Positions 1-13,500 of a DNA stretch of 64,000 nt are shown piece by piece. The translations under genes were made by a program, and so were the position numbers. The DNA lies in assembly GCA_002633005.1 (NCBI GenBank), contig NMRA01000677.1, positions 146,926 to 210,925 on the forward strand, in the 5' to 3' direction. The notes beneath the pieces are model-generated. The model did not search any database and was not told the origin of the DNA. It saw nothing but the letters and a program-made list of their open reading frames with translations. Within the stretch, counting starts at the first letter, position 1. Each line of letters starts with the position of its first letter. Source of the stretch: Phoronis australis (taxonomy: Eukaryota > Phoronida > Phoronidae).

Positions 1-745
1 AGATTTGTAACAAAATCACAAAAACAATATCTTTTATGTTCTTTTGTAGCTCTCAGAGTATTAACTTCGAAAAATCTCTATCGAATCCCTTTCAGTAATC
101 TTAAAAATGAGTTTTTCAGCCGAAAATTTCTTTTTGTGCACCTTTAAAAGCAGTGAAATGGAAGGATTCGTAACTAAATGTATCTTAAATGTGCTCTTCC
201 AGGTCTTAGTATCAGAAACCCTGTCTGTAGGTTCTAAACGCTTAAATGGGTTATTGCCAAGTTGAACAATCAAGTCTGTGAAATAAGAGAAGGGAGATGT
301 TGAATTGGTTGACGGTGGGCGCTTATTAGGGGAATTGTTATATATTTATAGCATTCTACGCAGGGAAATGCCTGGGTCAACATTGCTACCTCCAAAAATT
401 TCATGTGGAAATTTTGATTTACAGCTCAAAACCAGAAAACTCAGCTCAAAATATACACCCTAATATCGCTTTTAGCAGTGTTGTTAAATTTTCGTTGGTT
501 TCTTAGTTGAAATTTTTGCTCTTTTAAGCAAACTGTACCAAGACGAAAATTACTCGAAAGCCAGATCGACCAAGCCCAATTTCAAGTCAAATTTCATTGA
601 CTAGTATGATTTTCAGGTCGAAATTGCAAAATGCATGTGTAAATTCTCCATCTAGCAATCGTGTCAATTCCTGTGTTCATTTGATCCACTATTCTCCTGG
701 GACACAATTTCATGTGGTGCAGTTCAGTGATAATAACTGTTCACG

Positions 746-961
746 TGTTCACCTAGGCTTTGTCTTCCACTGCAGGAAGTATCCCTCCACCAGATCCCTC
801 CATTGTTTTCGGTTCTTAGCTGTCCTTGGCCATGTTGCCCCATCTCTCTGCATGATGTTGTCTCGCCGTCGTCTCTTTGGTCTCCCCCTTGTTCTCTTGT
901 CTTTTCTGGGCTGCCATTCGGTTGTCCTCAGAGTCCACCTGTTATCCTTCATTTTTGCCAC
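746..961 (-). mobile_element. Decayed non-LTR retrotransposon 3' coding end
   Basis: The minus strand encodes about 71 residues ending in a stop at 746-748. They carry the pattern typical of the C-terminus of many invertebrate LINE reverse transcriptases: DNRWTLRTTEW, then a basic KRTRGRPKRR, a DNI, and WRDLVEGYFLQW. The expected Trp of the RW-DDI segment is replaced by Arg, and the frame loses similarity upstream of about 965, so this is a 5'-truncated, mutated fragment with no palm domain. The 3' end of the element points to low coordinates. The family match is from pattern recognition; clade (RTE or CR1-like) is not resolved. Confidence 0.65.
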
Positions 962-3900
962 ATGACCATGATAATAACTATAGCTGTAAAACTTTTCTTG
1001 TACTTTATTTTGAAAGTGAGCTGCTTATCACTTTCAGGTTTCCCTTTGAGTACGATTTATTAACTATTGAATTCAATATTATCTTTTATTTTTATCTTGT
1101 GCTGTGTAATAGTTTGATTTTAATATTTTGTGGGTAGATAACGACAACGTACCAAGTCGGAGAACAGTTCTTTTGCTATTCTGACGTATCTTTCATGATT
1201 ATTAATTACGTAAAAGCTAAATTTAATGCATTATATCCAGCTTGTGTTATGCGAACCCTTAATCTGTGTTGCTATTTATTGAAAGCCAGTTTCCCGCTGT
1301 CCAACGACTGGAATCATAAGTGTCCAGCTTATCGGAAAACGTGGGTTATTCTTAAATGTGTGTGTAAATTTAACTGGCTAAGCATGTGTGGTGTACTATT
1401 TATGTCTGTTCAATTGTCTTAGGTAACGTCAGAGCTTTGCAGAACTTTAGTATGCTTGGCAATTTACTGGAAAAGGATTTTCTTTTCCTAGAATGTGAAC
1501 TCAATAAACGTTTTTCATTGCAATATTTCATAAGTAAGCACGTCAAGCATGAAACATTGTTCATTTAATTACATCAGTTTGTCTGTAACTGCACTTGTTA
1601 AAATCAATTTTCATTGAAATTGATAACAAATATGCAAATTGAATGGTTGGAATGTTTTAACTAAGGGAAATTAGAGATGGTTGAAGTGTTTGTAAAATAT
1701 TTGATGGATTTCGTGTTTTGTGATAGCATGAGGTCACGTAAGCAGTGTTTGAACTTCAGCAAATAAATGTGTTGGCCAGCCGGTCCAGTTAGTCTGAAAA
1801 TTTACTGGCCCAGGTGCCAAGGTAACTATTAAAAGTTACTGGCCTGGCCGCAAATCCACTGGCCCCAGGACACCAGGCCAGCGCGTATTTCGAGCGCTGG
1901 GTGTAAGTTTAGATTATGGGACTGAAATTGACACAAGTTGCAACTTGACCCATATCGCATCAATATCCAGGTAATCTAAAGTGGTTGAGGCGAGCAATTT
2001 CGGTCACTCTAGGTGTAACTCGTTACTGATGTAAACGTCTGGGTGCTTAAATTGGGAAATTCAAAAATCCGTGGTGAGCATTTCGCTGAGCTAGGGCGTT
2101 CAAAAACAAAATTTTTGAGAAATCGGCATTGGCGTTTTACCCAACAATCAATTTTCTCACGTAAACACCTACACCTAGGTCGTTTTTGCACTCAGGTGTA
2201 ATATTAGATTGTGCGTGGGCAAAAAGTGGTTGTTTTTTCGCTTGAATGTGACAAGGAGCTGCTGACACTGACTGGTTGGTTACCTGCAGGCGAATGAGTT
2301 CCATACGATTTGGAAGATAAAAACTGCTTATGAGATTGGCATTTACAAAAACTCAACAAGCGCTTTTTAGGAAGTTTGTCGTGTAAACTGTGGCAGGCTG
2401 GGTACTTAGCTGAGCAAGTGGGCATTTAAAATTGAAAATTTTGGAATTTATAGGTGCATTGTTCCAGATGAGTGTGGTATTTCAATCTAAACATAGTTTT
2501 CTTTCGAGTTTTTCTATAAAACAAACAAAACAAGAATGCTGTTCAAACTTTTTGCCTAATGCCTCAGCAGTATTTGTTCCCTACGTTACTGTGGAATTCA
2601 TTTGCTGAATCTATTTCCACTAAATTCTACCATTAAGAAGACTGCCATGCCTTCACCATAAGAATTGCAGAGTCAATTATATCAACAAATTTAAGGGATA
2701 GTTGATTACGAAGGGGACGGCTACTATAGAATCGCCCTGCCATATTGATACATCAAAAAAGTTGTACGCACAACCTGTTTTAGTTGTCATCTAAAAGTGC
2801 TGGCTGTTTTAGTTTCTATGTTAATCCAAGCATTCCTCAGTCTAGTGCCTGGAGCGACAGCATTCAGTTTACAAGTTGTACTATTGTCTCATCTCAGTTT
2901 TGCATGGTTTATTGAATAGTTCATGTTAAACCATCTCACCGGGTCACCAGCACAGCAACACATGTGCACATATTGTAGTCACCCATTCACAGGACAGACT
3001 CCACCACTGAGAGGGTTGATACTAGGAGATTGGTATATATGGCCAGACTACGTACATGTGGAAGAGTGCTAAAGAGTGCTTTCTCCAACCTAATGTGTAA
3101 GGACAGGATTCGTTTTATGGATTGGTTAGAAATCCTATGAAAGGGTACGTTTGCATTTTTCCACTGAACTAACTCTCCGCCAGGTTCTCATATTTTATTT
3201 AGGTTTCTGAGGTTAAAAAGGTATTGCGCAAAGGGAGGATTTTTTAATTTTATTTCAATAAATTAAGCTTTTTGTCAGCTTTAAAACTCCTGAAGGATTA
3301 TGTTTGTCATTCAGAGTTACGGGACTTTTTCCATGAAGTGCGCAACAACAGCCCGTCTCCCCTCAGGTCGTCTCAAACTTCATATTTCCTCTACTCATAG
3401 CTCTCACCATTAGTTAGCACTACCTGGGGTACGTTTTTTTATCCGTTGGTGTTGTGTTAAGTGGGTATCCATTGTCTAATTCCCACATCTCTGATTCAAC
3501 TTTCAACTCTCGCCTTTTGTGTGCGTAGAAAATTGTTTTGAATAATTGACTGAATTTTCGAAAGGTAGAGCGGCTAACGCACTTGGTAAGTCGAGATGGG
3601 CGTGTGGGAATACTGATTTATCACGCCTTACTCAGCTTTTCAAAAATACTGATGTCTGCTTTCCAGCTAAATTTGCCACTGTAAAACTTTAATGGTATAT
3701 GAACAATGAATGCCAAACGATTACCAATGATGGACTGGACAGCTGCAGTGTACAGTGGATTGTTCCGCGAAGTCAGGCCACGCCCACCTCAGGCACCGTT
3801 GTGATGATCCCAGTAGTCAATGGCTACATAGCGGAAATCCTTTGCGAGCGTATTTGACAGCAACACATTATTTCTCTCTGATGCGGTTTTGGTCATATTT

Positions 3901-4489
3901 CACTGAAACTGTTAACATATATACTCGCATTATTAAAATGAGTCTTGGGAAAGTGAGCAAACTGTTGCACGCAGTGTTTTTTTCATAAATTATGCCTTTG
4001 TACCTAGTTTAAGAGACTCAGCCCTTTGACACGTCTGAAGCTTCATTTGCAGTTGTCAGATCGATTCAAACTGGTATTGTTTTGGATTATACATTTGTGC
4101 TTGATCACAAGACCTAGCAGCTTTGGCAAGTTATTTCATAACTCAAATAACAGGACATTATGACACTCGTCGGTATCAGCTTACTGTGAAATGTTATGCT
4201 AGGAGAATTTCATTCATTTTGCGCCTGTTTATCCAGACGTAAATATATACTTTTTGCTGATGTGAAGTCAACTACATGCTTTATTAACCATAATCATCGC
4301 TGTTTGTGATTTGTTTGTAATTATTTTTTATGTCTGAAAATGCATTTTTGGGATTGTTGGCTGGAATAGGCTACAGGAACTTATAAGCTTTGACCTAATC
4401 AGTAAATCGACAAAATCGGCTGTGTTTTTGTAATTTCATTACAAATCGCTATCGTCTGCTAAGCATTTGGTGAAATCAGTGGCAAAGCG

Positions 4490-4527
4490 TTAAGCTGCTT
4501 AATTGCGGAGACAGTGGGTTTGAGTCC
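4490..4527 (+). repeat. tRNA-like SINE fragment (A and B boxes)
   Basis: Position 4490-4500 matches a pol III A box (TGGCAAAGCGT) and 4517-4527 matches a B box (GGTTTGAGTCC), each at 10 of 11 positions. The boxes are only about 27 bases apart start to start, too close for a working tRNA, and no acceptor stem pairs convincingly. It reads as a decayed tRNA-derived SINE with an internal deletion. Confidence 0.4.
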
Positions 4528-4953
4528 ATGCTGCGAATTTATCTAAAATTACTTTTCTAACCTAGAATGTCCCTGTAGCCCCTTTTTCAAAAATTGTCTA
4601 GTTTTAAAACTTAACTTTAAAATCGATGAAAATTTCAAATTGTACCTCAGGTCTGTCATGCCTGATTTTCCAAGTCTGTCAGATCGTCAACTCTTAAACT
4701 GTTGGAAGGTAAGACACCCAGTGATGAGTCAGTGCCTGATTTTGTTTGGAATTTATGATTTATTTGCTCTTAAACTGTTGGATGAGAAGATATCAACTGA
4801 TATCACAATCCACCAAAATGACTCTGCGTATCCTGGCTACTAATCTAGACGACAGGTTGTGCTCAATGAAACAGTTGCATACTGGTTTGGGTCATGTGAC
4901 TTTAAATATACTAACGTACCAATAAAGCTAACCCATAATTTTTTGAGGAGGTA

Positions 4954-5022
4954 GTGTGGCCTAGTGTGATGGATGCCCACTTTCCTTACTCGAGGTCGTG
5001 GGTGAGTCCCACTGGGTCACAC
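4954..5022 (+). repeat. tRNA-derived SINE head
   Basis: The ends GTGTGGC and GTCACAC form a 7-bp acceptor-like stem with one G-U pair. An A box lies at 4957-4967 (TGGCCTAGTGT). A shortened T-arm follows, GTGGG-TGAGT-CCCAC, with a 5-base instead of 7-base loop. This is a tRNA fold with a small T-loop deletion, as expected of a SINE head rather than a working tRNA. Less conserved sequence continues to about 5.2 kb and could be the SINE body. Confidence 0.5.
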
Positions 5023-7545
5023 TGCTAAACCCTTGAGTCACGTTTTTAGCTCCTCAATTTGGTTTTAACAGTACTATGGATTAACAAAGTCTAAAACTGG
5101 TTCCAGGTGATCAGTGCAATGGGCCCACATGCACGGGTGGCCTGCACACATCTGGTACAACATGTACCAGACTGCCTGCAATTATTTATTATATAACGCA
5201 TATTTTGACATTTTCCAGTTGCTTGTGCAAGCAGTAAGGTAGTTTTCATGTATGTTGCCAAGACTTGCTCTCAATTTATGTGCCACAGACTCATAGTCAT
5301 CCCAACTATAATCCATTACTGTTCCAATAAAAATGGTATTTAAATCTGATTACTCTCCGGGATCTAATCTCCGAGCTCAGACTAGCACTCAAAAATTGAC
5401 CAATCACTCCGCATGATTGGAGTTAAGATCAGTAAGTTTATTTGAAGCGTGCCATGCAATTGGTCAATTTTCGTGTCTGGTTTTGAGTACAGAGATTGGA
5501 CCCCGGCCCACACTGTGGTCACGTTATAGAAGCCTTTAGTTAACTGTTGGTAAAAATGAAACAATAATTTTAACTGTTTGATCAAGTTTTACTTTTTAAC
5601 GTGTATTTTAAGTAATAATTTATTTGTCAATATGGCTGATGAGGTGTACCATGCTCTCCATCAGGCGAGTTTGCCCTTCCAAAACAACCCTATTGGGTTC
5701 CTAAAGCCTTTCCTTGAATTGAATTAGGTTGAAGTGAAACGCCCCAACTTCCCCTGTTGTCCTTACACAGGTTCAGCAGATGAAAGTAACCCATGGTGAC
5801 AACCAACCTTCATGGTCCTTGTCTGAAGCAATAACAAACTCTCAGTTCTTCTCAATCTGGCAAACATTAAAATCTATTCTTAGTAAGGAATGATAGGAGA
5901 CCAATTTTGTTAAGGTAGGGTGCCTAACTCTGTTGTTGATTTTTTTGGCAGAAAGCCTGGGTTTATTGGCCCTGGGGACATTTCACTACTATTTGGTTGT
6001 CTGTATTGAATTCCAAAGTGAAGGCTTTGGTGTTAAACAACATTACCCTACTGATCTGATCCTAAGTAACTGTTGAATGAGACAAGGATGCTGAAGTCTG
6101 GCAATCTGCACTTCCCACGTCAAATGATGTGGTATGGATTTCGCAAGCTTTTGTTTAACTTAATTGCAAGATCCATGCACGGGCGCAAGTGCATCACATG
6201 GTTATCGCCTATAGAACACTACCAATGTTCTCCTTTGTTGCGTCTTTCTGGATATAACAATACAGGTCGCATGGATGTCGTACCGTGGGTGAACATCAGC
6301 CAGTTACCGATAAACGCTTACCATTATCTTTATTATAAAAAAGAAAAACGAATCGAACAATGGATGTGTGACCTAGTTTCCTGTGGGCATTTTCGAATTC
6401 GGAACCCTAAAAGCCTCGAAAAATGTTTTCTTGAGTCGCTGATGTATTCGATGTTCTTGTTGGTTTCAGAAATCAACGCTTTTCATTGTATTTTTCAATA
6501 TTATGAGACCAAGGAGACTTTTAGTGTTTCGTTTCTTTCAGATAATCTGTAAATAATTTAGTTTTGGAATAAGGTATACGTGGTTATTGTAAACACGAGA
6601 CGCAGCTAATCAAATGAGAACTGATATCACAAAGACAATATTTTGGTGAATGTTTGTAAAAACACAATTTCTTGGAATTGTTTACTGTATTTTCCGAGTA
6701 CTCAGCAGGCATTAATCCTATACCACCTGAAGATGTTTGTTTTTCTTCTCTTAGAATTATTATAAACAAAACCTTTATTGAGAATGAACAGGTGTTCCTG
6801 TGTATACATTCTATGTTTAGTGTGTACACAGCTAATTTCTAGGTTTATAAGTTAACTTTTACCTCCTTCTTTTCTTGTATATTAAAGCCTTGGGCATGTT
6901 GCTATTTTTGCATTGCCCTGGAAAACGTGTAGCGTCACTCTGCATTAATAATGATTCCACCTTTTATTGGTTAACAGAATTTTCAAAATAACAACAAAGA
7001 CGGAACCTTTGTGGAGACACAAATTTCACAAAGCTGCATTTTATTCGTGGTCACGTGAATTTCAAATGCTAACCTCCTGTGGTGAAGTCATGCGAAGCTC
7101 TCAGAAATCCACTACGCAAGTGTATAGGAGCACAGTTGCAATTAAAAAAGATTTAACACGACAAGGTTTGTTTTGATAAACTATCATAACTAATCATCCT
7201 CAAACTCTGAATATACTGGAATTAACGATTTCACTCTTCATCGGGGAGAATTTTGAAAAATACTTGGAAACTACGGTATCTTGGAGAGTTGGCATTTATA
7301 GGAATATGCTTGTATGCAGACGGGCTTTGTGGTTGTTGTCTTAAAAACTACCAAAGGTATTGATTGCATATGAGAAAACCAAGTTGTATCAGACACACCT
7401 GTCATTTTTCCTTGGATCGTTAGCCACAGAAGTGCCTATAGTATCTATCTGGCAAACACTGTGTTCAGATGTCGCACTATTTTGTAAGGATTTGAGCTTT
7501 TGCAATAAGGATTTAGTATGGTGGACTAAAATGTTCTTCAACTAA

Positions 7546-7966
7546 TACCGGGATTTTCCGTAGATAAGCCCATGGGCGTGTATTTGGAAAATGAAAAATT
7601 TCAGATGTTTTAGTAACACGAGGGTTTCTTCGGAAAGGAGGGTGTGTAGACGGAAAGTCATAGGTTTCCTGACTTAGACATTTTTACTTAAAAAGGAGTT
7701 TTTAAATTTTATGTTTATAAATGCATAGTTCGCCAGCACTTTGTTCGTTTGTATAAATGATGAATTCTCCACACAACTGAACTTGTGATTAAATGTTGAC
7801 GCTTTGAGTGGGAAATTTTCGAAATAAATGTCCCACTATCTGGACACTTGACACCAAAAGTTATAAAACCAATTAATCGCCCATGGGCGTTTATTTGGCA
7901 TAATTTTCCGAATAAACGCCCATGGGCGTTTTATCGGGTGATCTTAGCTACGGAAAATCTCCGGTA
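7546..7966. mobile_element. Short inverted-repeat element (MITE-like), 421 bp
   Basis: The left end reads TACCGGGATTTTCCGTAG and the right end, reverse-complemented, reads TACCGGAGATTTTCCGTAG, giving terminal inverted repeats of about 18 bp. Inside both ends lies the palindrome GCCCATGGGC. Near 7880-7932 two copies of the palindrome face each other around an AT-rich centre, making a strong hairpin. There is no coding capacity. A TA dinucleotide at both borders may be part of the target duplication. Confidence 0.6.
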
Positions 7967-9100
7967 GTCTTTGCCAACTACAAGAATTCAAAACCTGATA
8001 CAAAAGTTGATTCAAACCTTGGAAAAGTTGCACCGGTACTAAAGTTTAGTGTATTTGAATAAATTGGACTAGCAAGCGTGTTTAAAGTGATTTCAATGAA
8101 TGCTAACACAGTGCGAGAGGTTTGGATAGGTGCATTTTCCCATCTATCCTAAATCCTTTGATCCAGTTACTCATGGTCTGACTTTCACTTTGGTTTATAA
8201 TATATTTTGTTGACAACTTCCTTCTGATGTGGCCAAGGAACAAGCTGGTGATTTGTCTTCAGCTAAATATGAAGATCAGGTAGGACCGTTTCATTTAAAG
8301 TGGTTTTTTAAAAAATAAGTTTTACGAGCATACTGATCACTGTGAAGTCACTCGGCTTCTAGTGTTCAGCTTCCTATTTTCAAAACGATATTTTAGTCGA
8401 GTCTTGTGGGAAAGACCGCAGTTATGACTGTGGTTTATCTTGTGAATGGAAAATATGTTCCAACCGCAAACTAACCAATGCAAGAGCAGCTTTAGACACA
8501 TTTATGGATTTTTCTCTCTTTGTGGCTACATGTAAATCCAACCACCACATTTCTACCCATATGTTTGGTTCTGTGGCCATGTTGCCCTTTGTGTGTGTCT
8601 GGTGTCTAGGAGCTTGGCTTAGAGATTAGTCCACTGAAGTGATCATAAATATGCAAAGTTTAATAAATGGAATGTGATTTTCATTGCATTGTAAGTTCTT
8701 TGAGCAGCACTGGACAGGCAAAAATGTCAGCTCGGAAAAATGTGTGACGGCATATTCTACACTTACATTTCCATATTCTGGCTTGTAAATTTGTGGCGAC
8801 CAAAAAAAAACTCTGAAACCCGCACAGCGCCTGTGCGAGTGATATGTCATTGAAGTCAAATTTCTACTCTTGTTTTACTGTTTTACTATTTCCACTTGTT
8901 GTTTTTCGAGTGTTTGCTTGCTTATGTTAGCCCTGATCAATACATTCGTTAAAAGTCTTGGGTTTATGCCTTGAGGGGTTACCTTGACTATGAATGTATA
9001 CGTTTATATTAAGCAGGGATAGGTCCTAGGTTATTTTGACTGGAACTCGCGTGTTTTGCCAAATATGCACAAAACCAATGATTGTAGTGTGGGTAACATA

Positions 9101-9206
9101 CAGTTGGGATTGTGAAAAATTTATTATTTTACTCGAGGTCGAAGCTTATACCAAATTTTAGAAATTGGCAATGTTGACTGTTCCGAATTCAAGAATTATG
9201 ATCAAC
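9101..9206 (-). repeat. Dispersed ~105-bp repeat, copy 1
   Basis: On the minus strand this shares the order AATTCTTGAATT, TTCTAAAATTTGG, AAGCTTCGACCTCGAG, AAAATAATAAATTTTTCAC with copies at 21.47-21.58 kb and 31.12-31.24 kb. It abuts the inverted-repeat element at 9211. Confidence 0.6.
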
Positions 9207-9210
9207 ACTT

Positions 9211-9469
9211 CATGCGTGCACCTAGCCTAAAAATGGGGGGCTCGAAGTTTTGAGAATGTGGACCTTTTACTAGGATTCACGGGGTTCGTTCAAAGCTGTG
9301 AATTGTGTATTTGCCAAATTTTGGTAGTTCCTGCCTTTTTAGGGGACTTTTTCTGGTTTTCTACTTATTTCGGAGTTTTTGTTTCTCTGAGGCGGATCTT
9401 TTTGCCCACTTTGCCAAAGTGGGAGGGGGGCTTGTTTAAGCCCCACGAGCCCCTCCGGGTGCACGCATG
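9211..9469. mobile_element. MITE with perfect 12-bp TIRs, copy 1
   Basis: The element begins CATGCGTGCACC and ends GGTGCACGCATG, a perfect 12-bp terminal inverted repeat. It is flanked on both sides by CACTT (9206-9210 and 9470-9474), a clean 5-bp target-site duplication. At 259 bp it has no coding capacity. A diverged copy in opposite orientation lies at 51877-52130, inside a pol eta intron. Confidence 0.75.
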
Positions 9470-10429
9470 CACTTAGATGCTGCGCACTGTGGGGAAGCAC
9501 GAAAACGTGCAAGTCGCTGCAATTTTAGGAGCTGCCAACTTTATTTTCTTATTGTGTTTATACAAGTGCTAGATATTTGGGCAATGGGATCAACCCCAAA
9601 ATCCCACACGTTTCAAGTTCAAAGTCAAGAAACTTCAATGTTGGTTTTGAATTTCGGTGTTCTACATTTTGGAGACTGTCCCAAACTAGAGAAGTTTTAC
9701 AATGTATTTTGTCTCAAGAAAGTTTATTGGACAATGCGTGGCCACTGATTTGATCCTATGGATGTATCTGTTTCGTAAAATTTAGCTAAAAATTATGGAA
9801 AATCACTTTCAAGATGATAACTCAACAATGCTTGTTTTTTACTGAATTGTATTTTTATGCAACTTTTAGTTAATATGAATATTAAGTTTGTAGAAATGTT
9901 ACCTAAACAAAATTTTCAAGAAAAAATTAGAGAGCAGTGCTTATACAATAACTTGTGACAAGTTTGGCTGGTCTGGTAATTGCCTTTTCTGAGATATCAA
10001 CATGCTCCAAAAATTGCCTGTTTTTTTGTTCGCTTCAGATTATGAGTAAGTGAGTTACGATACGTGGACGGATTTACCATGGTAGTTTTTCAGTGTTAAT
10101 GATGGACATTTGTCTTTTTCATGCTATTGTGCAAGTCTGTTTTCGTTATGGTTTTTGATTTTGTCTCGTCGATGACGCACTTGCTTGCTTACGACCCTAA
10201 TTACAAATAGTGACGTTGAATCGGTTCCAACCAGTTCAAAAACAATTGTACGCAGACAGACACTGACATTGCGCTCTAGAGTATCGTAATTAGTTGTTTC
10301 CCATGATATTTACTTGTTGTCTGTTATGAAACACAGGAAGTGAACGTTTTCATCTGATGTTCGTGCTTAAGTAATTTAATGCATTCAAAAAGTTATAATA
10401 AAAGCTTTCAATCTTGATAATAGTCACGT

Positions 10430-10533
10430 ACTGGGGTCACCGCATGTTGAGAACCAGGTTTCTCTGCGGAATAACACGCGTCAAACTGGTTCTCAAAATG
10501 CAGAGCTCCTGTAGATGATTAACTTGCCCCAGT
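10430..10533. repeat. 104-bp two-part inverted repeat
   Basis: Outer arms ACTGGGG (10430-10436) and CCCCAGT (10527-10533) enclose longer inner arms: a GCATGTTGAGAACCAGGTTT segment at 10442-10461 pairing with its near reverse complement at 10483-10501. It could be a very small MITE or a structured RNA seed; no further copy was noted. Confidence 0.45.
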
Positions 10534-13500
10534 CTCTTGGCTATTAATTATGGTCATCTACTGTACTCCATTTTTAATCAGCTCATGTAATTTTGTTGAT
10601 TTTGATGACTGTTCGCGACCACAATTCTGGTGCCGGACCAAGCAACCGGTTCAAAAGTAAGATTATACTGTAGTTAAAAATCTCCCCAATTTTAGATTGG
10701 ATGGCTGTTACTACAATAGGATGAGTAGCGACCTCTATAGACCTATATTTATTTACTTTTGTTGTGGCTTCACAAGTCATGAGGAAAATGGCGTTTACGT
10801 TTACGTTTACATAAGCGAGTAATCAAGGGGAAATCACTGACAATGTTTAAACCCACCTAGAGAGAATCATTCTAGTGAAATGATTAAACAAGCTTGGAAG
10901 TTTTTTTGTGCAAGACTGATTATGCCGAAACTTACGCTGGCAAAAATACTTAGTATGAAGGTCAATTGCCAGGACCAAATATTTACAGGCCATGGGAAAG
11001 TTTGGCAACTGCTTTTAAATAAATGCTACAACTCATTTCTCACAATGTATTGGTCTCTATCACAGAACCTAAAAGCGTATTAAAATTGATGCATGCGTTC
11101 ATAAGTTATTGTAATTTTCAAGTTGAGAGGTTTTTGATGAGGCGTCCATTACTGGACAGTCCCAGAAATGTTCCTGGTTCAAAAGTGACCCTTTGCAAGT
11201 GTTTTGATCTCAATGTCAGCTGTGAAATTTCGTGTACAGTGGAATTTCAAACTGTGTCGCAACGATGGCTGCTCGTAAAGATGATTACTAAGGATGGGAA
11301 ATATTCAACATTGTATTGATGTCATGGTTGTAATGGTATACGTGTGGATGATTCTGATTGGTGCCAAAATACATTATCGTAGGTAAAATTGGGCCTTGAA
11401 AGTTTGTCTGTTGCATTGCGGTTTATGTTACTAACACAGTTTGTTAAACTGAGTTTCGACTGCAACTTTTTAGGAATCTGTAGTTTACAGTGGTTTGTTT
11501 CGTGCGACACTAATTAGTGATTTTTTTCGAGAAATGTCCACTGAAATAACTTTTGAACTGTTACTGAACCGCAACAAAGCTTACTAAGGATATTAGAAAC
11601 CTTGTTCATAAAAATTGGCCGTTTTTTTGCAATTTTACGTATATGTTCTGGAAAAGATTTTATCTTCATTCTCCAGCAACTTCAAGTACAAAATACATAA
11701 CATGTAGTGAGAAAAAAGATTTTACAGTACCACCTTCAACTGCGTGAAAATTACTTTATCCAAGTTGAAAGGTTACAGAGCTGTTATTAAAATCCGATCT
11801 CCCGCCAGCCATATGTAGTTCTGTATGTACCCACAATTCTCAGTCCTTTCAAATTTGAGCCGTAGTAACATTGAGTCGATGAGATATACACAGCACAGAG
11901 AAGTTCTACGGAAAACGAAGACATAGCCTAGTTTTGGTCCTGCAAGGGTTGTGCATCTGTGTACACACGGCCGTTGAAAACGTACAACAAATGCACCGAG
12001 TCACTGTACGGCATCTGACACTTTTTGTTTTCATGAACCCTGGCACTAGTTGTGAAAAAAGACAAATCTTCACCCAAATTCATTCATTTCATCGGTAATG
12101 TGACATTTTGCTGTTTTGATCTCATGCTCACGGCTCCATTTCGTAGTTGGTTAAATACTTGATTATTCAGTCCGCGGTACTGAACTGCAGACGTTAACCC
12201 CTCCTCTGACCTAGTTTGTCTGGCGAGGCAGTGAAAACCGACTTAGGAAATTAAAGGTTTTAATTGTAATGATTAAGTCAATTACTCACTGCAAATTCAG
12301 TTAACATTACTCTGAGTGAGTATTGAAATAAGGAACAAGGTTCAGGCATCAGGTTATATTGACCGTAAACAAATTATCATCGAATAACTACTTGTGACGT
12401 TTTCGGCTTTTTCTCAGCTTTGGTAAATCGAATTAATTTGTACTTAAGGAACGGTTGGGTGGATATTACTGAAACTCACCAGTTTTAATATTTATCTCTC
12501 CATCTCAAAAGTACTGTTGAGATTTTCATTTTAAACACCTAGTTCATGCCTACGGTGAGGTAGAGGAATATGGCTGCTTTTTTCACAAAAACCCTACATT
12601 TTGTAAGTTAATTTGACATAGAAACCAAACTAGGTATTAATGGAAAATTCCTAATAATATTTTAGTTAAATTATGAAGCTTTCATTGAAATCGACCAAGG
12701 GGTTAGTTTGCTATGAACATTTCGTTGTTAAAAATAAAGTAAAACGTAACAATAGTTATAATGGCTTGTAAATATAAATTAATATATTTTTATAATTTGG
12801 TCTTCTTGCTTTTGAAAAACATACTTTTATTTGTTGACATAGCCTGGTTTTTTGATATATGAGTTAAAATGGAGGTCACTAAATTAGGTTTTTGATAACC
12901 TTGATGAACTAAAATGGAAAACAAAGAATAAAGGAAAGTTCAGTCTGATGACTAGCTTTCAACAAATACAAACACAGCAATATCAGCAAGCAATGTTAAG
13001 GTTATCAGGACTTTAGCCAATACTCAGCTCTTAAACAGAGCTGAAATTACACCAGAGAGCTTTTCACCACTTGGTGAACTGGATATAAACCAAAAGAATG
13101 GGATGGAATTCTTGTTCAGTGTGTTAGTAATAACAAAATCAAATTCCCTTGACACTTTACAAAATCGTCTTACTGTCTCACTGGTCATATTTCTCCTCTT
13201 TTTGCCTTCCTTTTATAACAACGAATCAAATCGTCTGCCATTTTGTGAGCTCAGTTTTTGACCTAATGAACTCATGTAGTGACCCGCCAGCCAGCCAATG
13301 AGCCCAGTGAATGCTTCAGTTCACGAGTTCAGTGGTAGGTTAAAAAATACCTGTGGCGGAGTGACAAGTGAATAGTAAAAAGTTGAAAGTTCGAGTGAAT
13401 GTATGGCTCTTGATTCTACATTTTCACTGTGCGGACTTCCAACCCTGTTTAAGGGTTGGTTTACTGACTACAGGATTCTGTGTTATGAGGATTTTTATAG

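Noticed and set aside
749-1137. Plus-strand frames over the LINE remnant
   Set aside because: They are the antisense of the reverse-transcriptase C-terminal pattern.
6073-6552. 159-codon open frame on the plus strand
   Set aside because: No family motif, irregular composition and no splice or neighbour support; frames of this length are expected by chance in 64 kb.
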